This document shows positions 1 to 8,979 of a DNA stretch of 64,000 nt, in pieces (position 1 is the stretch's first letter; each line of letters begins with the position of its first letter). A program made the translations under genes and the position numbers. A model generated the notes under the pieces. That model saw only the letters and a program-made list of their open reading frames with translations, did not search any database and was not told where the DNA came from. Where the stretch lies: contig CAMLGZ010000003.1 in the NCBI GenBank assembly GCA_946479745.1, positions 124,001 to 188,000 on the forward strand, written 5' to 3'. The stretch comes from an uncultured Pseudoxanthomonas sp. (GTDB lineage Bacteria > Pseudomonadota > Gammaproteobacteria > Xanthomonadales > Xanthomonadaceae).

Positions 1-2
1 TG

Positions 3-818
3 ATGATGAAACATTCGCTTTTCCTGGCGCTACTGTTGCCCGCCGCTTCCGCCATGGCCGGCCAGTGCGAAGATAATTTCGCGAAGAAAGGAAACCCGCT
101 GACCGGCACTACCTATACCACCTCTGTCAGCCTGGCCAATCTCAGCGTCGACAGCGCCATAGGCCAGATGCGTGGCGTCGCAGTCAAGAGAAACATGGAT
201 GTTTTGTCCGAAGATGCGCGCGGCGGCACCATGCTGATCGAGGAACGCGAGAACGCGCTGCGCAAACCCATACCGATGACCATCGCGGCCCGCAATGAGG
301 ATGGAATCACCCATGTCCAGATGCTTATGAAGACCGGTCGCGGAGCCTTGGGCAGCACTGAAGGCATCAAGAAGGAAATGTGCGAAATGCTCATCCAGAT
401 AAAGCCGGGCAAAGCAGGCGCCAGTCTCGCCAGCAGCGCCCGCAAGAACCCCGTCCAGGCACAGGCGGTGGACATCAGTTCACACATGCTGGCCGATCAG
501 ATCAAACGTCAGGCAGAAGACAGCAAAGCTGCAGTCAGCTCGCGCAACCAGGGCAAGCTGTATCGCCTGACAGGTCGTGTGGAAAGCATCGATAAGGACG
601 GCGGTAAATACAACGTCTCCCTCGACAACGGTGCCCGCTCTTCCTCGATCAGTTCGGACTACCTGCTTCAGCCAGGCATCATCTGCAAGATGGCCGCAGA
701 TCAGACTGCCTATGCCTTGTCTTTACACGAAGGCGAAAAGGTGACCTTGACCGGCATGTTCAGCGAATACGATTCGACCGGGCCGTCGTTCTGGCTGAAG
801 GATTGCCGCGCGAACTGA
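3..818 (+). CDS. Secreted protein with C-terminal OB-fold-like domain, unknown function
   Basis: The predicted 271-residue protein has a hydrophobic N-terminal signal peptide that probably ends after Ala-Met-Ala near residue 19, so it should be exported. Residues from about 185 to the end (starting KLYRLTGRVESID) alternate short beta-strand patterns and resemble the OB-fold tRNA_anti-like domains of small exported proteins. A few cysteines (C22, one mid-protein, one near residue 226 and one near the C-terminus) could form disulfides in the periplasm. Two adjacent ATG codons at 3 and 6 are both possible starts; the ribosome binding site lies outside the window. No catalytic motif is visible, and I do not recognise a specific family. 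Confidence 0.75.
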   Translation: MMKHSLFLALLLPAASAMAGQCEDNFAKKGNPLTGTTYTTSVSLANLSVDSAIGQMRGVAVKRNMDVLSEDARGGTMLIEERENALRKPIPMTIAARNEDGITHVQMLMKTGRGALGSTEGIKKEMCEMLIQIKPGKAGASLASSARKNPVQAQAVDISSHMLADQIKRQAEDSKAAVSSRNQGKLYRLTGRVESIDKDGGKYNVSLDNGARSSSISSDYLLQPGIICKMAADQTAYALSLHEGEKVTLTGMFSEYDSTGPSFWLKDCRAN

Positions 819-892
819 TTCCCGAAAACCGGGGAACATCCGGTTTACGCTGCCCTTTTCGATACGGACTGGTGCAGGCATAGGCAGTTTTT

Positions 893-917
893 ACAAAGGC
901 CGCTTCGCGGCCTTTGT
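893..917 (+). terminator. Hairpin terminator between convergent genes
   Basis: An 11-bp perfect stem (ACAAAGGCCGC pairing with GCGGCCTTTGT) around a TTC loop is followed by ATTTT. It lies between two convergent genes and most plausibly ends the upstream secreted-protein gene. Confidence 0.65.
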
Positions 918-921
918 ATTT

Positions 922-1440
922 TCAGCCTCCGCAGGCTTTTCCTTCCACCTTCATCTCCGCCGCATACATCGTCACCGGCGGCAGTTTCTTGCCGGCGGCG
1001 GCGTTCTCTTTCGCTTCCTGCAGATACACGCGCGCGCTGCCCTGCCCGTCCAGTTTGGGCGTGTTGTCGGCGGGCAGGCGCCAGACGCGCACCACGGCCT
1101 GTTGCGAGGAGCAGGCGGCGTTGGGCACGCGGATCACATCGTTGAACTTCCAACCGTCCGTCAACGAAGGCTTCGCCTTTGCGAAATCGACGAAGCGCGC
1201 GCGCGGCTGGCATTGCGGGCTGGTACGCACTACCGCGTATTTGTACGGCTGCGCCGCATCGGCGGTGAACATGCCTTCCAGACGTGCGCAGGCCTCCGGG
1301 ATGGTGCGCAGGGTATGGGCCGCGCCTACGGCTTGAGGAGTGCCGGTCGGCCGCTGGATCTCGGGCGCCGGACCGGCGGCGAAAGCGGGCGAAACAGCCG
1401 CGGCAAAACCAGCGGCCAGCAGGGTCGGGATCAGTCGCAT
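922..1440 (-). CDS. Small secreted hypothetical protein
   Basis: This 172-residue protein begins MRLIPTLLAAGFAAAV, a typical Sec signal peptide ending at Ala-Phe-Ala. The ATG at 1440 was chosen because GGAGAA sits just upstream and the signal peptide starts there; the open frame continues upstream to 1572, but that part is not protein-like. The mature protein has cysteine pairs (ACARL near the middle, SPQC, NAACSS and a terminal KACGG) suggesting periplasmic disulfides. Close homologues are, from memory, uncharacterised proteins of xanthomonads. I cannot assign a function. Confidence 0.75.
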   Translation of the reverse strand: MRLIPTLLAAGFAAAVSPAFAAGPAPEIQRPTGTPQAVGAAHTLRTIPEACARLEGMFTADAAQPYKYAVVRTSPQCQPRARFVDFAKAKPSLTDGWKFNDVIRVPNAACSSQQAVVRVWRLPADNTPKLDGQGSARVYLQEAKENAAAGKKLPPVTMYAAEMKVEGKACGG

Positions 1441-1704
1441 GCGGTTCTCCACGCTGTTGCAAAGGCCGCAGGCTGCCACGCCACGGCTGAACCCCGCCCC
1501 GGCGTCTGGCGGCTGCGGGCCCATCCGGTCATACTCGGCAGGCTCCAGGGATTGCTGAACACACCGCGACACGGGCTGCCGGAACGCTGAATCGTTCCGA
1601 CAGTCGCCAAGTCCGCTGCCTAGTTCGAGTGACTTGCCCGGTTGTTGCGTTGACGTTCCTCAAGCGGTTCGCTGGATTGCATCCACCAACCTTGGGAGGG
1701 GTCC

Positions 1705-4161
1705 ATGCTGGAACAACACGGTTTTCTGGAAGCTTGGGGTTTGACGTTGGCGCTGGTCTGCGCCGCGATTGCGATTCTCTACGGCATCATTTCCGCACGC
1801 TGGATCCTGAAACAACCTGCCGGCAACGCCCGCATGCAGGAGATCGCCGCAGCGATCCAGGAAGGCGCCAGCGCTTATCTCAACCGGCAGTACACCACCA
1901 TCGCCATCGCCGGCGCGGTGCTGTTCGTGCTGGTCGGATTCTTCCTCAGCTGGCCTACCGCGATCGGGTTCCTGATCGGCGCCGTGCTGTCGGGCGCGGC
2001 CGGCTATATCGGCATGAACGTCTCGGTGCGCGCCAACGTGCGCACCGCCGAAGCGGCGCGCAAGGGCATCGGCGCGGCGATGGATGTCGCCTTCCGCGGC
2101 GGCGCCATCACCGGCATGCTGGTGGTCGGCCTGGGTCTACTGGGCGTGGCCGGTTACTGGCTGGTGCTGGGCCGTATGGGCATCACCGGCGAACCTGCGC
2201 TGCACGCGCTGGTCGGTCTGGCTTTCGGTTCTTCACTGATCTCGATCTTCGCGCGACTGGGCGGCGGCATCTTCACCAAGGGCGCCGACGTCGGCGCCGA
2301 CCTGGTGGGCAAGGTGGAAGCCGGCATTCCCGAGGACGACCCGCGCAACCCGGCGGTGATCGCCGACAACGTGGGCGATAACGTGGGCGACTGCGCCGGC
2401 ATGGCCGCCGACCTGTTCGAAACCTACGCGGTCACCATCATCGCCACCATGCTGCTGGGCGGACTGATGATGGACCAGGTGGGCAAGAACGCGGTGCTGT
2501 ATCCGCTGGTCCTGGGCGGCGTGTCGATCATCGCTTCGATCGTCGGCGCGTTCTTCGTCAAGGTGAAGGAAGGCGGTTCGATCATGGGCGCGCTGTACAA
2601 GGGCGTGATCGTGTCGGCGGTGCTGTCGGCGATCGCGTTCTATCCGGTCACCACCCAGCTGATGGGCGACAACAGCTACGGCGCCATGAGCCTGTACGGC
2701 TGCGCGTTGATCGGCCTGGTGCTGACCGGCCTGATCGTATGGATCACCGAGTACTACACCGGCACCCAGTACAAGCCCGTGCAGCACATCGCAGCAGCCT
2801 CCACCACCGGACACGGCACCAACATCATCGCCGGCCTGGGCATCTCCATGAAGTCCACCGCGCTGCCGGTGCTGGTGGTGTGCGTGGCGATCTGGGGTGC
2901 GCATGCGCTGGGCGGCCTGTATGGCATCGCCATCGCGGCTACCGCGATGCTGTCGATGGCCGGCATGATCGTAGCGCTGGATGCGTACGGCCCGATCACC
3001 GATAACGCCGGCGGCATCGCCGAGATGGCGGAACTGCCGCCGGAAATCCGCAACATCACCGATCCGCTGGATGCGGTGGGCAACACCACCAAGGCGGTGA
3101 CCAAGGGTTACGCGATCGGCTCGGCGGCGCTGGCGGCGCTGGTGCTGTTCGCCGACTACACCCACAACCTGGACACCATTGGCGCCGGCAAGGCGGCCGC
3201 GGCGGGCTTGGCGTACACGGCGACCACTTTCGATCTGTCCAATCACATGGTCATCATTGGCCTGCTGATCGGCGGCTTGATTCCGTTCCTGTTCGGTGCG
3301 ATGGCGATGGAAGCGGTGGGCCGTGCGGCCGGTTCGGTAGTGGAGGAAGTGCGTCGCCAGTTCCGCGAGATCGCGGGGATCATGGAAGGCACCGGCAAGC
3401 CCGACTACAGCAAGGCGGTGGATCTGCTGACCAAATCGGCGATCAAGGAAATGATCGTGCCCTCGCTGCTGCCGGTCGCCGTACCGGTGATCGTGGGCAT
3501 GCTGTTGGGCCCGCAGGCGCTGGGCGGGTTGCTGATCGGCACGATTGTCACCGGTTTGTTCGTGGCCATTTCGATGACCACCGGCGGCGGTGCCTGGGAC
3601 AACGCCAAGAAGTACATTGAAGACGGCCATCACGGCGGCAAGGGTTCCGAGGCGCACAAAGCCGCGGTCACCGGCGACACCGTCGGCGACCCGTACAAGG
3701 ACACTGCCGGCCCGGCGATCAATCCGCTGATCAAGATCATCAACATCGTGGCCCTGCTGCTGGTGCCGGTGTTGCCGGTCAATGGTTGGCTGGGCAATGG
3801 CGATGCCGCTGCCGGTCATGCGCCGTCGGCGATCACCGCGTCGGCGGACGAGGCGCATCTCGCCAAGCTCTACTTCGATGTGGGTTCTGTCGGTCCGAAA
3901 GACGACAGCGCGTCGATCGCCCATGTGCTGGCTACCCTCAGTACCGACAAGTCCACAACCGCACACGTGTCCGGTTTCCACGACGCCACTGGCAGTCCGG
4001 ATGCCAATGAGGACATCGCCAAGCAGCGGGCCGAGACCGTCAAGCGACTGCTGATCTCCCGTGGTGTGGAGGCCAGCCGCATCGTGCTGGAAAAGCCCAT
4101 GCTGACCACCGGAGATGGCAGCCCCGAAGAGGCCCGCAGGGTTGAGGTTCTGGTCGAATAA
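1705..4161 (+). CDS. hppA: K+-insensitive proton-pumping membrane pyrophosphatase with C-terminal OmpA-like domain
   Basis: The protein couples pyrophosphate hydrolysis to proton export across the inner membrane. It is 818 residues, whereas bacterial members of this family are usually about 670-700. The substrate-site signatures are intact: DVGADLVGK at residues 195-203, [10 protein letters not shown] following, and DNVGDNVGD at 221-229. Lys463 in [10 protein letters not shown] marks the potassium-independent class, where potassium-dependent enzymes have Ala. After the last membrane helix, residues about 710-818 form an OmpA-like domain, with [15 protein letters not shown] and a final RRVEV retaining the Asp and Arg positions used for peptidoglycan binding. 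Both termini of this family face outside the cytoplasm, so the extra domain would be periplasmic. The start at 1705 follows GGGAGGGG. Confidence 0.95.
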   Translation: MLEQHGFLEAWGLTLALVCAAIAILYGIISARWILKQPAGNARMQEIAAAIQEGASAYLNRQYTTIAIAGAVLFVLVGFFLSWPTAIGFLIGAVLSGAAGYIGMNVSVRANVRTAEAARKGIGAAMDVAFRGGAITGMLVVGLGLLGVAGYWLVLGRMGITGEPALHALVGLAFGSSLISIFARLGGGIFTKGADVGADLVGKVEAGIPEDDPRNPAVIADNVGDNVGDCAGMAADLFETYAVTIIATMLLGGLMMDQVGKNAVLYPLVLGGVSIIASIVGAFFVKVKEGGSIMGALYKGVIVSAVLSAIAFYPVTTQLMGDNSYGAMSLYGCALIGLVLTGLIVWITEYYTGTQYKPVQHIAAASTTGHGTNIIAGLGISMKSTALPVLVVCVAIWGAHALGGLYGIAIAATAMLSMAGMIVALDAYGPITDNAGGIAEMAELPPEIRNITDPLDAVGNTTKAVTKGYAIGSAALAALVLFADYTHNLDTIGAGKAAAAGLAYTATTFDLSNHMVIIGLLIGGLIPFLFGAMAMEAVGRAAGSVVEEVRRQFREIAGIMEGTGKPDYSKAVDLLTKSAIKEMIVPSLLPVAVPVIVGMLLGPQALGGLLIGTIVTGLFVAISMTTGGGAWDNAKKYIEDGHHGGKGSEAHKAAVTGDTVGDPYKDTAGPAINPLIKIINIVALLLVPVLPVNGWLGNGDAAAGHAPSAITASADEAHLAKLYFDVGSVGPKDDSASIAHVLATLSTDKSTTAHVSGFHDATGSPDANEDIAKQRAETVKRLLISRGVEASRIVLEKPMLTTGDGSPEEARRVEVLVE

Positions 4162-4182
4162 ACCTGGCGACCGGGCAGCAAA

Positions 4183-4212
4183 ATCGGAAAAGGCGGCTGC
4201 GGCCGCCTTTTT
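4183..4212 (+). terminator. Rho-independent terminator of hppA
   Basis: The stretch AAGGCGGCTGCGGCCGCCTT followed by TTT forms a GC-rich stem with a T tract 20-50 bp after the hppA stop codon. Confidence 0.75.
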
Positions 4213-4216
4213 CGTA

Positions 4217-4374
4217 CCTCCTCCCTTGCGCAGCAGGGGAGGATTGAGGAGGGGTGCTTTTGATCTTGTTCCAGCAAATCGGCATTTCATGACCAAAGCC
4301 GTTTCCGGAAGACTCAGCGCCAAAAACACCCCTCCTCAGTCCTCCCCTACCCGCTGCGCGGGCAAGGGAGGAGG
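4217..4374. repeat. Inverted pair of CACCCCTCCTC...GGGAGGAGG repeats
   Basis: Two copies face each other at 4217-4256 (reverse orientation) and 4327-4374 (forward). Each unit reads CACCCCTCCTCA..TCCTCCCCT, a short variable GCGC-type loop, then AAGGGAGGAGG. A third copy lies at 57202-57245, so this is a dispersed intergenic family. The pair fills the gap between hppA and ppa. Confidence 0.8.
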
Positions 4375-4445
4375 CTTTCGCTGCTGCAGCGCAACACACT
4401 AGCGGTTAGAATGCCCGCCCCCGTATTCGCAAGTTGGAGCAAGGC

Positions 4446-4994
4446 ATGGGCCTGGACCACGTCGCCACCGGCAAGAACCCGCCGGACGAAATCAACGTCA
4501 TCATCGAAATCCCCAAGGATTCGGAGCCGGTGAAGTACGAAGTGGACAAGGAAAGCGGCGCGATCTTCGTCGACCGCATCCTCTCCACCCCCATGCGCTA
4601 CCCCTGCAACTACGGCTACGTGCCGCACACCCTGTGCGGCGACGGCGACCCGGCCGACGTGCTGGTGGTGCTGCCGCTGTCGCTGATCCCCGGCTCGGTG
4701 ATCCGCTGCCGTCCGGTCGGCGTGCTGCGCATGACCGACGAAGCCGGTGGCGACGAGAAGATCCTGGCCGTACCTGCCACCAAGGTGTTCAACGGCTACG
4801 CCCACATCGAGGACATCGGCCAGGTCTCGCCGCATTGGCTGGAGCGCATCGGCCACTTCTTCGAGCACTACAAAGATCTGGAAAAAGGCAAGTGGGTCAA
4901 GCTGGACGGCTGGGGCAATGCAGAAGAAGCCAAGCAGATCCTGCGCGAGTCCATGGCACGCTACGAGACCAGCAGCGAGAGGCCGAAGTTCTGA
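4446..4994 (+). CDS. ppa: Inorganic pyrophosphatase (family I)
   Basis: This soluble cytoplasmic enzyme hydrolyses pyrophosphate to phosphate, pulling biosynthetic reactions forward. The 182-residue sequence carries the family I active-site motif DGDPADVLVV and the metal- and substrate-binding stretches EIPKDSEPVKYEVDK and MRYPCNYGYVP. The ATG at 4446 was preferred over a TTG 12 bp upstream: homologues begin MGL, and TTGGAGCAAGG sits at proper spacing before it. It follows hppA on the same strand, separated by a terminator and a repeat pair, so the two are probably transcribed separately. Confidence 0.95.
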   Translation: MGLDHVATGKNPPDEINVIIEIPKDSEPVKYEVDKESGAIFVDRILSTPMRYPCNYGYVPHTLCGDGDPADVLVVLPLSLIPGSVIRCRPVGVLRMTDEAGGDEKILAVPATKVFNGYAHIEDIGQVSPHWLERIGHFFEHYKDLEKGKWVKLDGWGNAEEAKQILRESMARYETSSERPKF

Positions 4995-5010
4995 CCCTCG
5001 CCGAGTCTGC

Positions 5011-5050
5011 GCACAAAAAAAGCCCCGGCATGCCGGGGCTTTTTCTTTTG
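5011..5050. terminator. Strong bidirectional terminator between ppa and the TonB receptor gene
   Basis: The perfect stem AAAAGCCCCGGCATGCCGGGGCTTTT has an A tract on the left and a T tract on the right, so it can end ppa on the plus strand and the converging receptor gene on the minus strand. Confidence 0.85.
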
Positions 5051-5064
5051 CCGCTTTTTGCCAC

Positions 5065-7839
5065 TCAGTTGAACGTGTACTTTGCGCCTATGGTGTAGTA
5101 ACGGCCGATCGCGCCGCTGAAATCCAGCGGGTTGTAGTTGATGGCGCCGTAGGTCAAAGGATCCAGGGGCGCGATCCGATCGGTCACGTTGGCGACGGAG
5201 CCGAAGATTTCCCAGGCATCCGTTGGCTTCCAGCGAGCCGACAGATCGATCGTGTAGAACGATTTCAGCTCGCAGTTGTTCGGCGCATCGGTTCCATCGG
5301 CGAAGTGGTTGGCGCAGTCGGTGTCGGCCTCTTCCGAGACATTCCTGATGCTGTCGCGCCAGTTCACCACGGAGCTCACGCTGAACGCGCCGATATCCCA
5401 GGTCGCGCCGAAATTGGCCCGGTTCTTGGGCGTTCCGATGCAATTGGTGACATCGCAGTTGCCGTGCGTGCCGGCGAATTCATGCCGGGTGCCGTCCACG
5501 TCCTCGCGCTCGAAGGAGTTGATGCGGGTCCACTGCAGGTCCAGCGACAGTTTTCCGGCGTTGCCCATATCGAAGCGCTGGCGCGCATCGAAATCGAACC
5601 CTTCGACCGTGGTGGAACTGGCGTTTTCGTAACCGACAAGCACCGCCAGGATCGTGCCGCTATTGGGCGTACCCGGAATATCGTTGGTGCCGCGGATCAC
5701 GTTGGCGCCGCCTGCGGCGATCGCCGCGTCCGAGCTGCCGCCGAAGATCTCATCGGTGCGCTTGATGCGGAAAGCATCGAGCGTGAGCGACGTGGTGGGC
5801 GTCGGATCCAGCACCAGACCCACGGTGTAGCTCTTGGACTGCTCCGGCTTCAGATCCGGATTGGGCGAAGTGATGAGCGCGATAGGACCGGCGTCGCAAT
5901 CCTGCGGCTCGTGCCCCGGAGCCGCGCAGCGGACAGGATCGCTTGCGGTACTGAAAGCGGCCAGGCCGCCGGTTCCGTTCTCCGCCGGGTTCGGCGCACG
6001 GAAGCCCTCGGCGTAGGTGCCGCGCACCGCGATCCAATCGGCCGGCTTCCACTTGATGCCGAATTTCGGCGTGGTGGAGGTTTCGCCGCCCTTGTACTTG
6101 TCCACGCGCACTGCGGCGTTGAGTTCCAGCGACTCGAGCACCGGCGCCACCAATTCTGCGTAGGCGCTGCCGACTTCCTCAGTACCCGCGTAAGCCGAAT
6201 AACCCAGGCCGATGATGTCGCCCAGATCGGTGAAGGTCTGCGGCGTCAGCGACACCGATTGCTTGCGCCACTCCAGACCCACGGCCAGGCCCATCGCACC
6301 ACCGGCCATGTCCATCAACGAACGCGAAGCCTTGGCGTCGAAGATGTCCAGTTTGGTTTCGCCCTTGGCCATGATCGTCGGCGAGATATAGTCGTACAGG
6401 GCCTGGCTGTTCAGGCCGGAGTCGTCGCCGATGCGCCAGTAGCCGACCGGGCTGTTCGGGTCGCTCAATGCGGTCAGCACATGGCTGTACTGCAGGAAGC
6501 CCTTGCGGCTGTTGTTCAGGCTGGTTTCCGAATGCAGCAAGCCGACGTCGTAGTCCCAGGCACCTGCGGTGCCCTTGACGCCGATCAGGAAACGCACCAG
6601 ATCGCTCTCGTTGTTGACCGTACGCGGGCCCACATCGAAGGCCGTGTACCGCAGTCTGACGGCCTCACCGAACGGGTTGTCGGGATGGCCGGCGCCGAGC
6701 ATGGTGGCGCCGGGTCCGGGATCGTTGGCGTTGACCGGTCCGCCGGGATAGCCCCAGGCGCCGGACACGCCCGACGGCGTGTTGTGGAATTCGGTCTTCT
6801 TCTTCGAGTAGCTGAATTCGGTATACAGCTCGGCGTTGTCGTTGAAAGCGAAAGTGCCGCGCGAGAAGAAATTGACGTACTCCTCCTGCGGCGACAGATC
6901 GCGGAATTGGCCCACGTCCCACAGACAGCCGCCCGCCGGATCTTGCGGTGTCACACTGGAAAGCGCTGCGCAGCCGGGAAGCGACTCGAACAGGCCGGTG
7001 CCGGGATTTTGGGCCGCGCCGGTCGGTCCGCCGCCCGCGCCGGTGCCGCCGCCGGTGATTCTTCCGGGCAGGTTGGTGCCAACCGCATATCCCCAGGGAC
7101 GCGTGTCGCCGGTGCCGATCCACTTGCGGTTGCGGCGGTCGCTGACTGCGATGGAATCGGTCTTGGATGCTTCCAGGCTGAAGAAGAAGTTGAAATCGTC
7201 TTCGGCCAGGCTGCCGATACCGGCGGTGATCGATCCTTTGCGCTGGTTGCCGTCGCTGTCTCCGGAAGTGCCGTAGGAGCCCTTCAGCACTGCGCCGGTG
7301 AAATCCTTGCGCAGGATGATGTTGACCACGCCGGCGATCGCATCCGAACCGTAAATCGCCGAAGCGCCGTCCTTGAGCACGTCGATGCGTTCGACGGCTT
7401 CCAATGGAATGGTGCTCAGATCGGTGAAGACCTTCTGACCGTCATCGGCCAGCCCGAAGGGCGCCAGGCGCCGTCCGTTCAACAGCACCAGAGTGGAGCC
7501 AGCGCCCAGGCCGCGGAGCGAGACGCCCGCGCCACCGCCGGCGAAGCCATTGCCGAAACTCTTGGGGATGGAGCCTGCGCCGTCCGCAGTCAGGGTCTGC
7601 AGATATTCGGCGACCGTGTTTTTGCCGGTGCGGTCGATTTCCTGGCGGGTAATCACCTGCACGGGCGATGCGGTTTCTGTGCTGGTACGGGGAATGTTCG
7701 AGCCCGTGACCACTATCTTGTCCAGGGTGGTCGCATCTTCTGTGGCCGCCGCTTCCTGGGCCTGCGCCGCAAAGGACGCCGTCAGGATGAGAGCGATGCC
7801 CGCCGGCAGTGCCGCGCGCCGTAGCTTGCTGTAAATCAT
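5065..7839 (-). CDS. TonB-dependent outer membrane receptor
   Basis: A 924-residue receptor of the type that imports a bound ligand across the outer membrane using TonB energy. A signal peptide ends near AQA. A TonB-box/plug start follows (KIVVTGSNIPRTSTETASPV, about residues 40-60), then the plug signature VERIDVLKDGASAIYGSDA and GVVNIILRK. The remainder is a beta-barrel rich in alternating aromatic strands and ends in KYTFN. The start is preceded by GGGAGA. It lies 48 bp downstream of an AraC-type regulator on the same strand, which suggests co-transcription or direct control. The ligand cannot be read from the sequence; the subgroup with TASPV after the plug start is often annotated for sugars, peptides or unknown ligands. 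Confidence 0.92.
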   Translation of the reverse strand: MIYSKLRRAALPAGIALILTASFAAQAQEAAATEDATTLDKIVVTGSNIPRTSTETASPVQVITRQEIDRTGKNTVAEYLQTLTADGAGSIPKSFGNGFAGGGAGVSLRGLGAGSTLVLLNGRRLAPFGLADDGQKVFTDLSTIPLEAVERIDVLKDGASAIYGSDAIAGVVNIILRKDFTGAVLKGSYGTSGDSDGNQRKGSITAGIGSLAEDDFNFFFSLEASKTDSIAVSDRRNRKWIGTGDTRPWGYAVGTNLPGRITGGGTGAGGGPTGAAQNPGTGLFESLPGCAALSSVTPQDPAGGCLWDVGQFRDLSPQEEYVNFFSRGTFAFNDNAELYTEFSYSKKKTEFHNTPSGVSGAWGYPGGPVNANDPGPGATMLGAGHPDNPFGEAVRLRYTAFDVGPRTVNNESDLVRFLIGVKGTAGAWDYDVGLLHSETSLNNSRKGFLQYSHVLTALSDPNSPVGYWRIGDDSGLNSQALYDYISPTIMAKGETKLDIFDAKASRSLMDMAGGAMGLAVGLEWRKQSVSLTPQTFTDLGDIIGLGYSAYAGTEEVGSAYAELVAPVLESLELNAAVRVDKYKGGETSTTPKFGIKWKPADWIAVRGTYAEGFRAPNPAENGTGGLAAFSTASDPVRCAAPGHEPQDCDAGPIALITSPNPDLKPEQSKSYTVGLVLDPTPTTSLTLDAFRIKRTDEIFGGSSDAAIAAGGANVIRGTNDIPGTPNSGTILAVLVGYENASSTTVEGFDFDARQRFDMGNAGKLSLDLQWTRINSFEREDVDGTRHEFAGTHGNCDVTNCIGTPKNRANFGATWDIGAFSVSSVVNWRDSIRNVSEEADTDCANHFADGTDAPNNCELKSFYTIDLSARWKPTDAWEIFGSVANVTDRIAPLDPLTYGAINYNPLDFSGAIGRYYTIGAKYTFN

Positions 7840-7887
7840 TCTTGAATCTCCCGGGTTTCGTTACGAGTGTGTTAACGCCCGACGACG

Positions 7888-8844
7888 TTACGTACCGAAC
7901 GCGAGGGTTGCTTTGCCTTGGCTGCCGCGTAACTGTGCGGAGTCTGGCGTGACGCCTGCCGCTACCTCTGAGGCACCGCCGCTCTTGATCTCCAGCCGAT
8001 ACAGCGAGGGCGGCGTGCCATAACGCTCGCGGAAGGCCCGAGAGAAGCTGCAGTTGTTCTCGAACCCGCACACCGCGCCGATCTCGCTGACCGACAGCAT
8101 GGTCTCGCCCAGCAGCCGCGCGGCCCGGCCCAGGCGCAGGCGCGCGGCCATGGCCTGCGGGCCTTCCCCGTAAAGCGCGTGGAAAATCTTGGTGAAATAC
8201 CAGGTGGAGACATTGCTGAGTTCGGCCAGCTCGGCCAGCCGCACGTTCCGGTCCACATTGCCTTCCAGGAACAGGCGCGCACGCTGCATGCGGTCGAATA
8301 CCTGGCTCTTGCGGCGCATGGAGCGCCCCGGGCAATGGTCGATCATGCGTCTGAAGTCGTACTGCACATTGCAGATATGGCGAAGCAGCGGCACCAGCGG
8401 ATTCACTTCGTCGCTGGCGTAGACGCGCCCGCTTTTGCCGAACAGTCCGGTCTGGCGCCACAGACGCAGGCATTGGCGGAGCTCGCTCCTGCCCAGTTCG
8501 CCCCGGCCGGTATGCAAATCGAGGTGGGTGAACTGCTTGATCCGCGGCCGCATGGCCTGCGACAGAGTCACGCCCAAGACCAGACTGCCGCGTTCGGCGT
8601 AGACCGAAGGGCGCGAATCCGGCTCCAGCACCACCCACTCCCCCGTCCGCAGGTGAAAGCGGCCTTCACGCGCTTCCAGATCGGCGCTGCCGCGCACCAC
8701 CACCCAGAACGAAACCAGCTGGGATTGCAGCACGATGCTGCCGGTGCGGCTTACCGCCATCACCCCAACCAGTTCAGGATTGGTGAAATCGGGTCCGGCT
8801 TCGAGCAACTGGTTGCGGTCTATCCACGCGGTTTGCATCTTCAT
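7888..8844 (-). CDS. AraC-family transcriptional regulator
   Basis: The 318-residue protein has a C-terminal AraC double helix-turn-helix (roughly residues 205-300; SVSEIGAVCGFENNCSFSRAFRERYG is the second helix-turn-helix and its family signature, given here only as a description). The N-terminal part (WVVVRGSADLEAREG, FHLRTGEWVVLEPDS) resembles a cupin-like sensor. The start at 8844 follows AGGAAA at suitable spacing; an ATG six bases later is possible. It sits directly upstream of a TonB-dependent receptor gene in the same direction and is the obvious candidate regulator of that receptor. The inducing ligand is unknown. Confidence 0.88.
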   Translation of the reverse strand: MKMQTAWIDRNQLLEAGPDFTNPELVGVMAVSRTGSIVLQSQLVSFWVVVRGSADLEAREGRFHLRTGEWVVLEPDSRPSVYAERGSLVLGVTLSQAMRPRIKQFTHLDLHTGRGELGRSELRQCLRLWRQTGLFGKSGRVYASDEVNPLVPLLRHICNVQYDFRRMIDHCPGRSMRRKSQVFDRMQRARLFLEGNVDRNVRLAELAELSNVSTWYFTKIFHALYGEGPQAMAARLRLGRAARLLGETMLSVSEIGAVCGFENNCSFSRAFRERYGTPPSLYRLEIKSGGASEVAAGVTPDSAQLRGSQGKATLAFGT

Positions 8845-8979
8845 GGCCGTTTCCTGTTGGGGGATTGGCCTTTGGTTTGATGCAGCTGGCTCCGAATCTC
8901 AGGAAATCATGCCGAAATTTTTCCGATATCTTTCTAAAATTCCGTAACTCCCTTGCGCTTCAAGGGTTTGCGCGCACAG

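Noticed and set aside
2233..4329. A long minus-strand frame opposite hppA
   Set aside because: Antisense shadow with a His/Arg/Gln-rich composition; hppA on the other strand is certain.
4747..7824. A long plus-strand frame across ppa and antisense to the TonB receptor
   Set aside because: It overlaps two convincing genes, crosses a strong terminator and lacks any motif.
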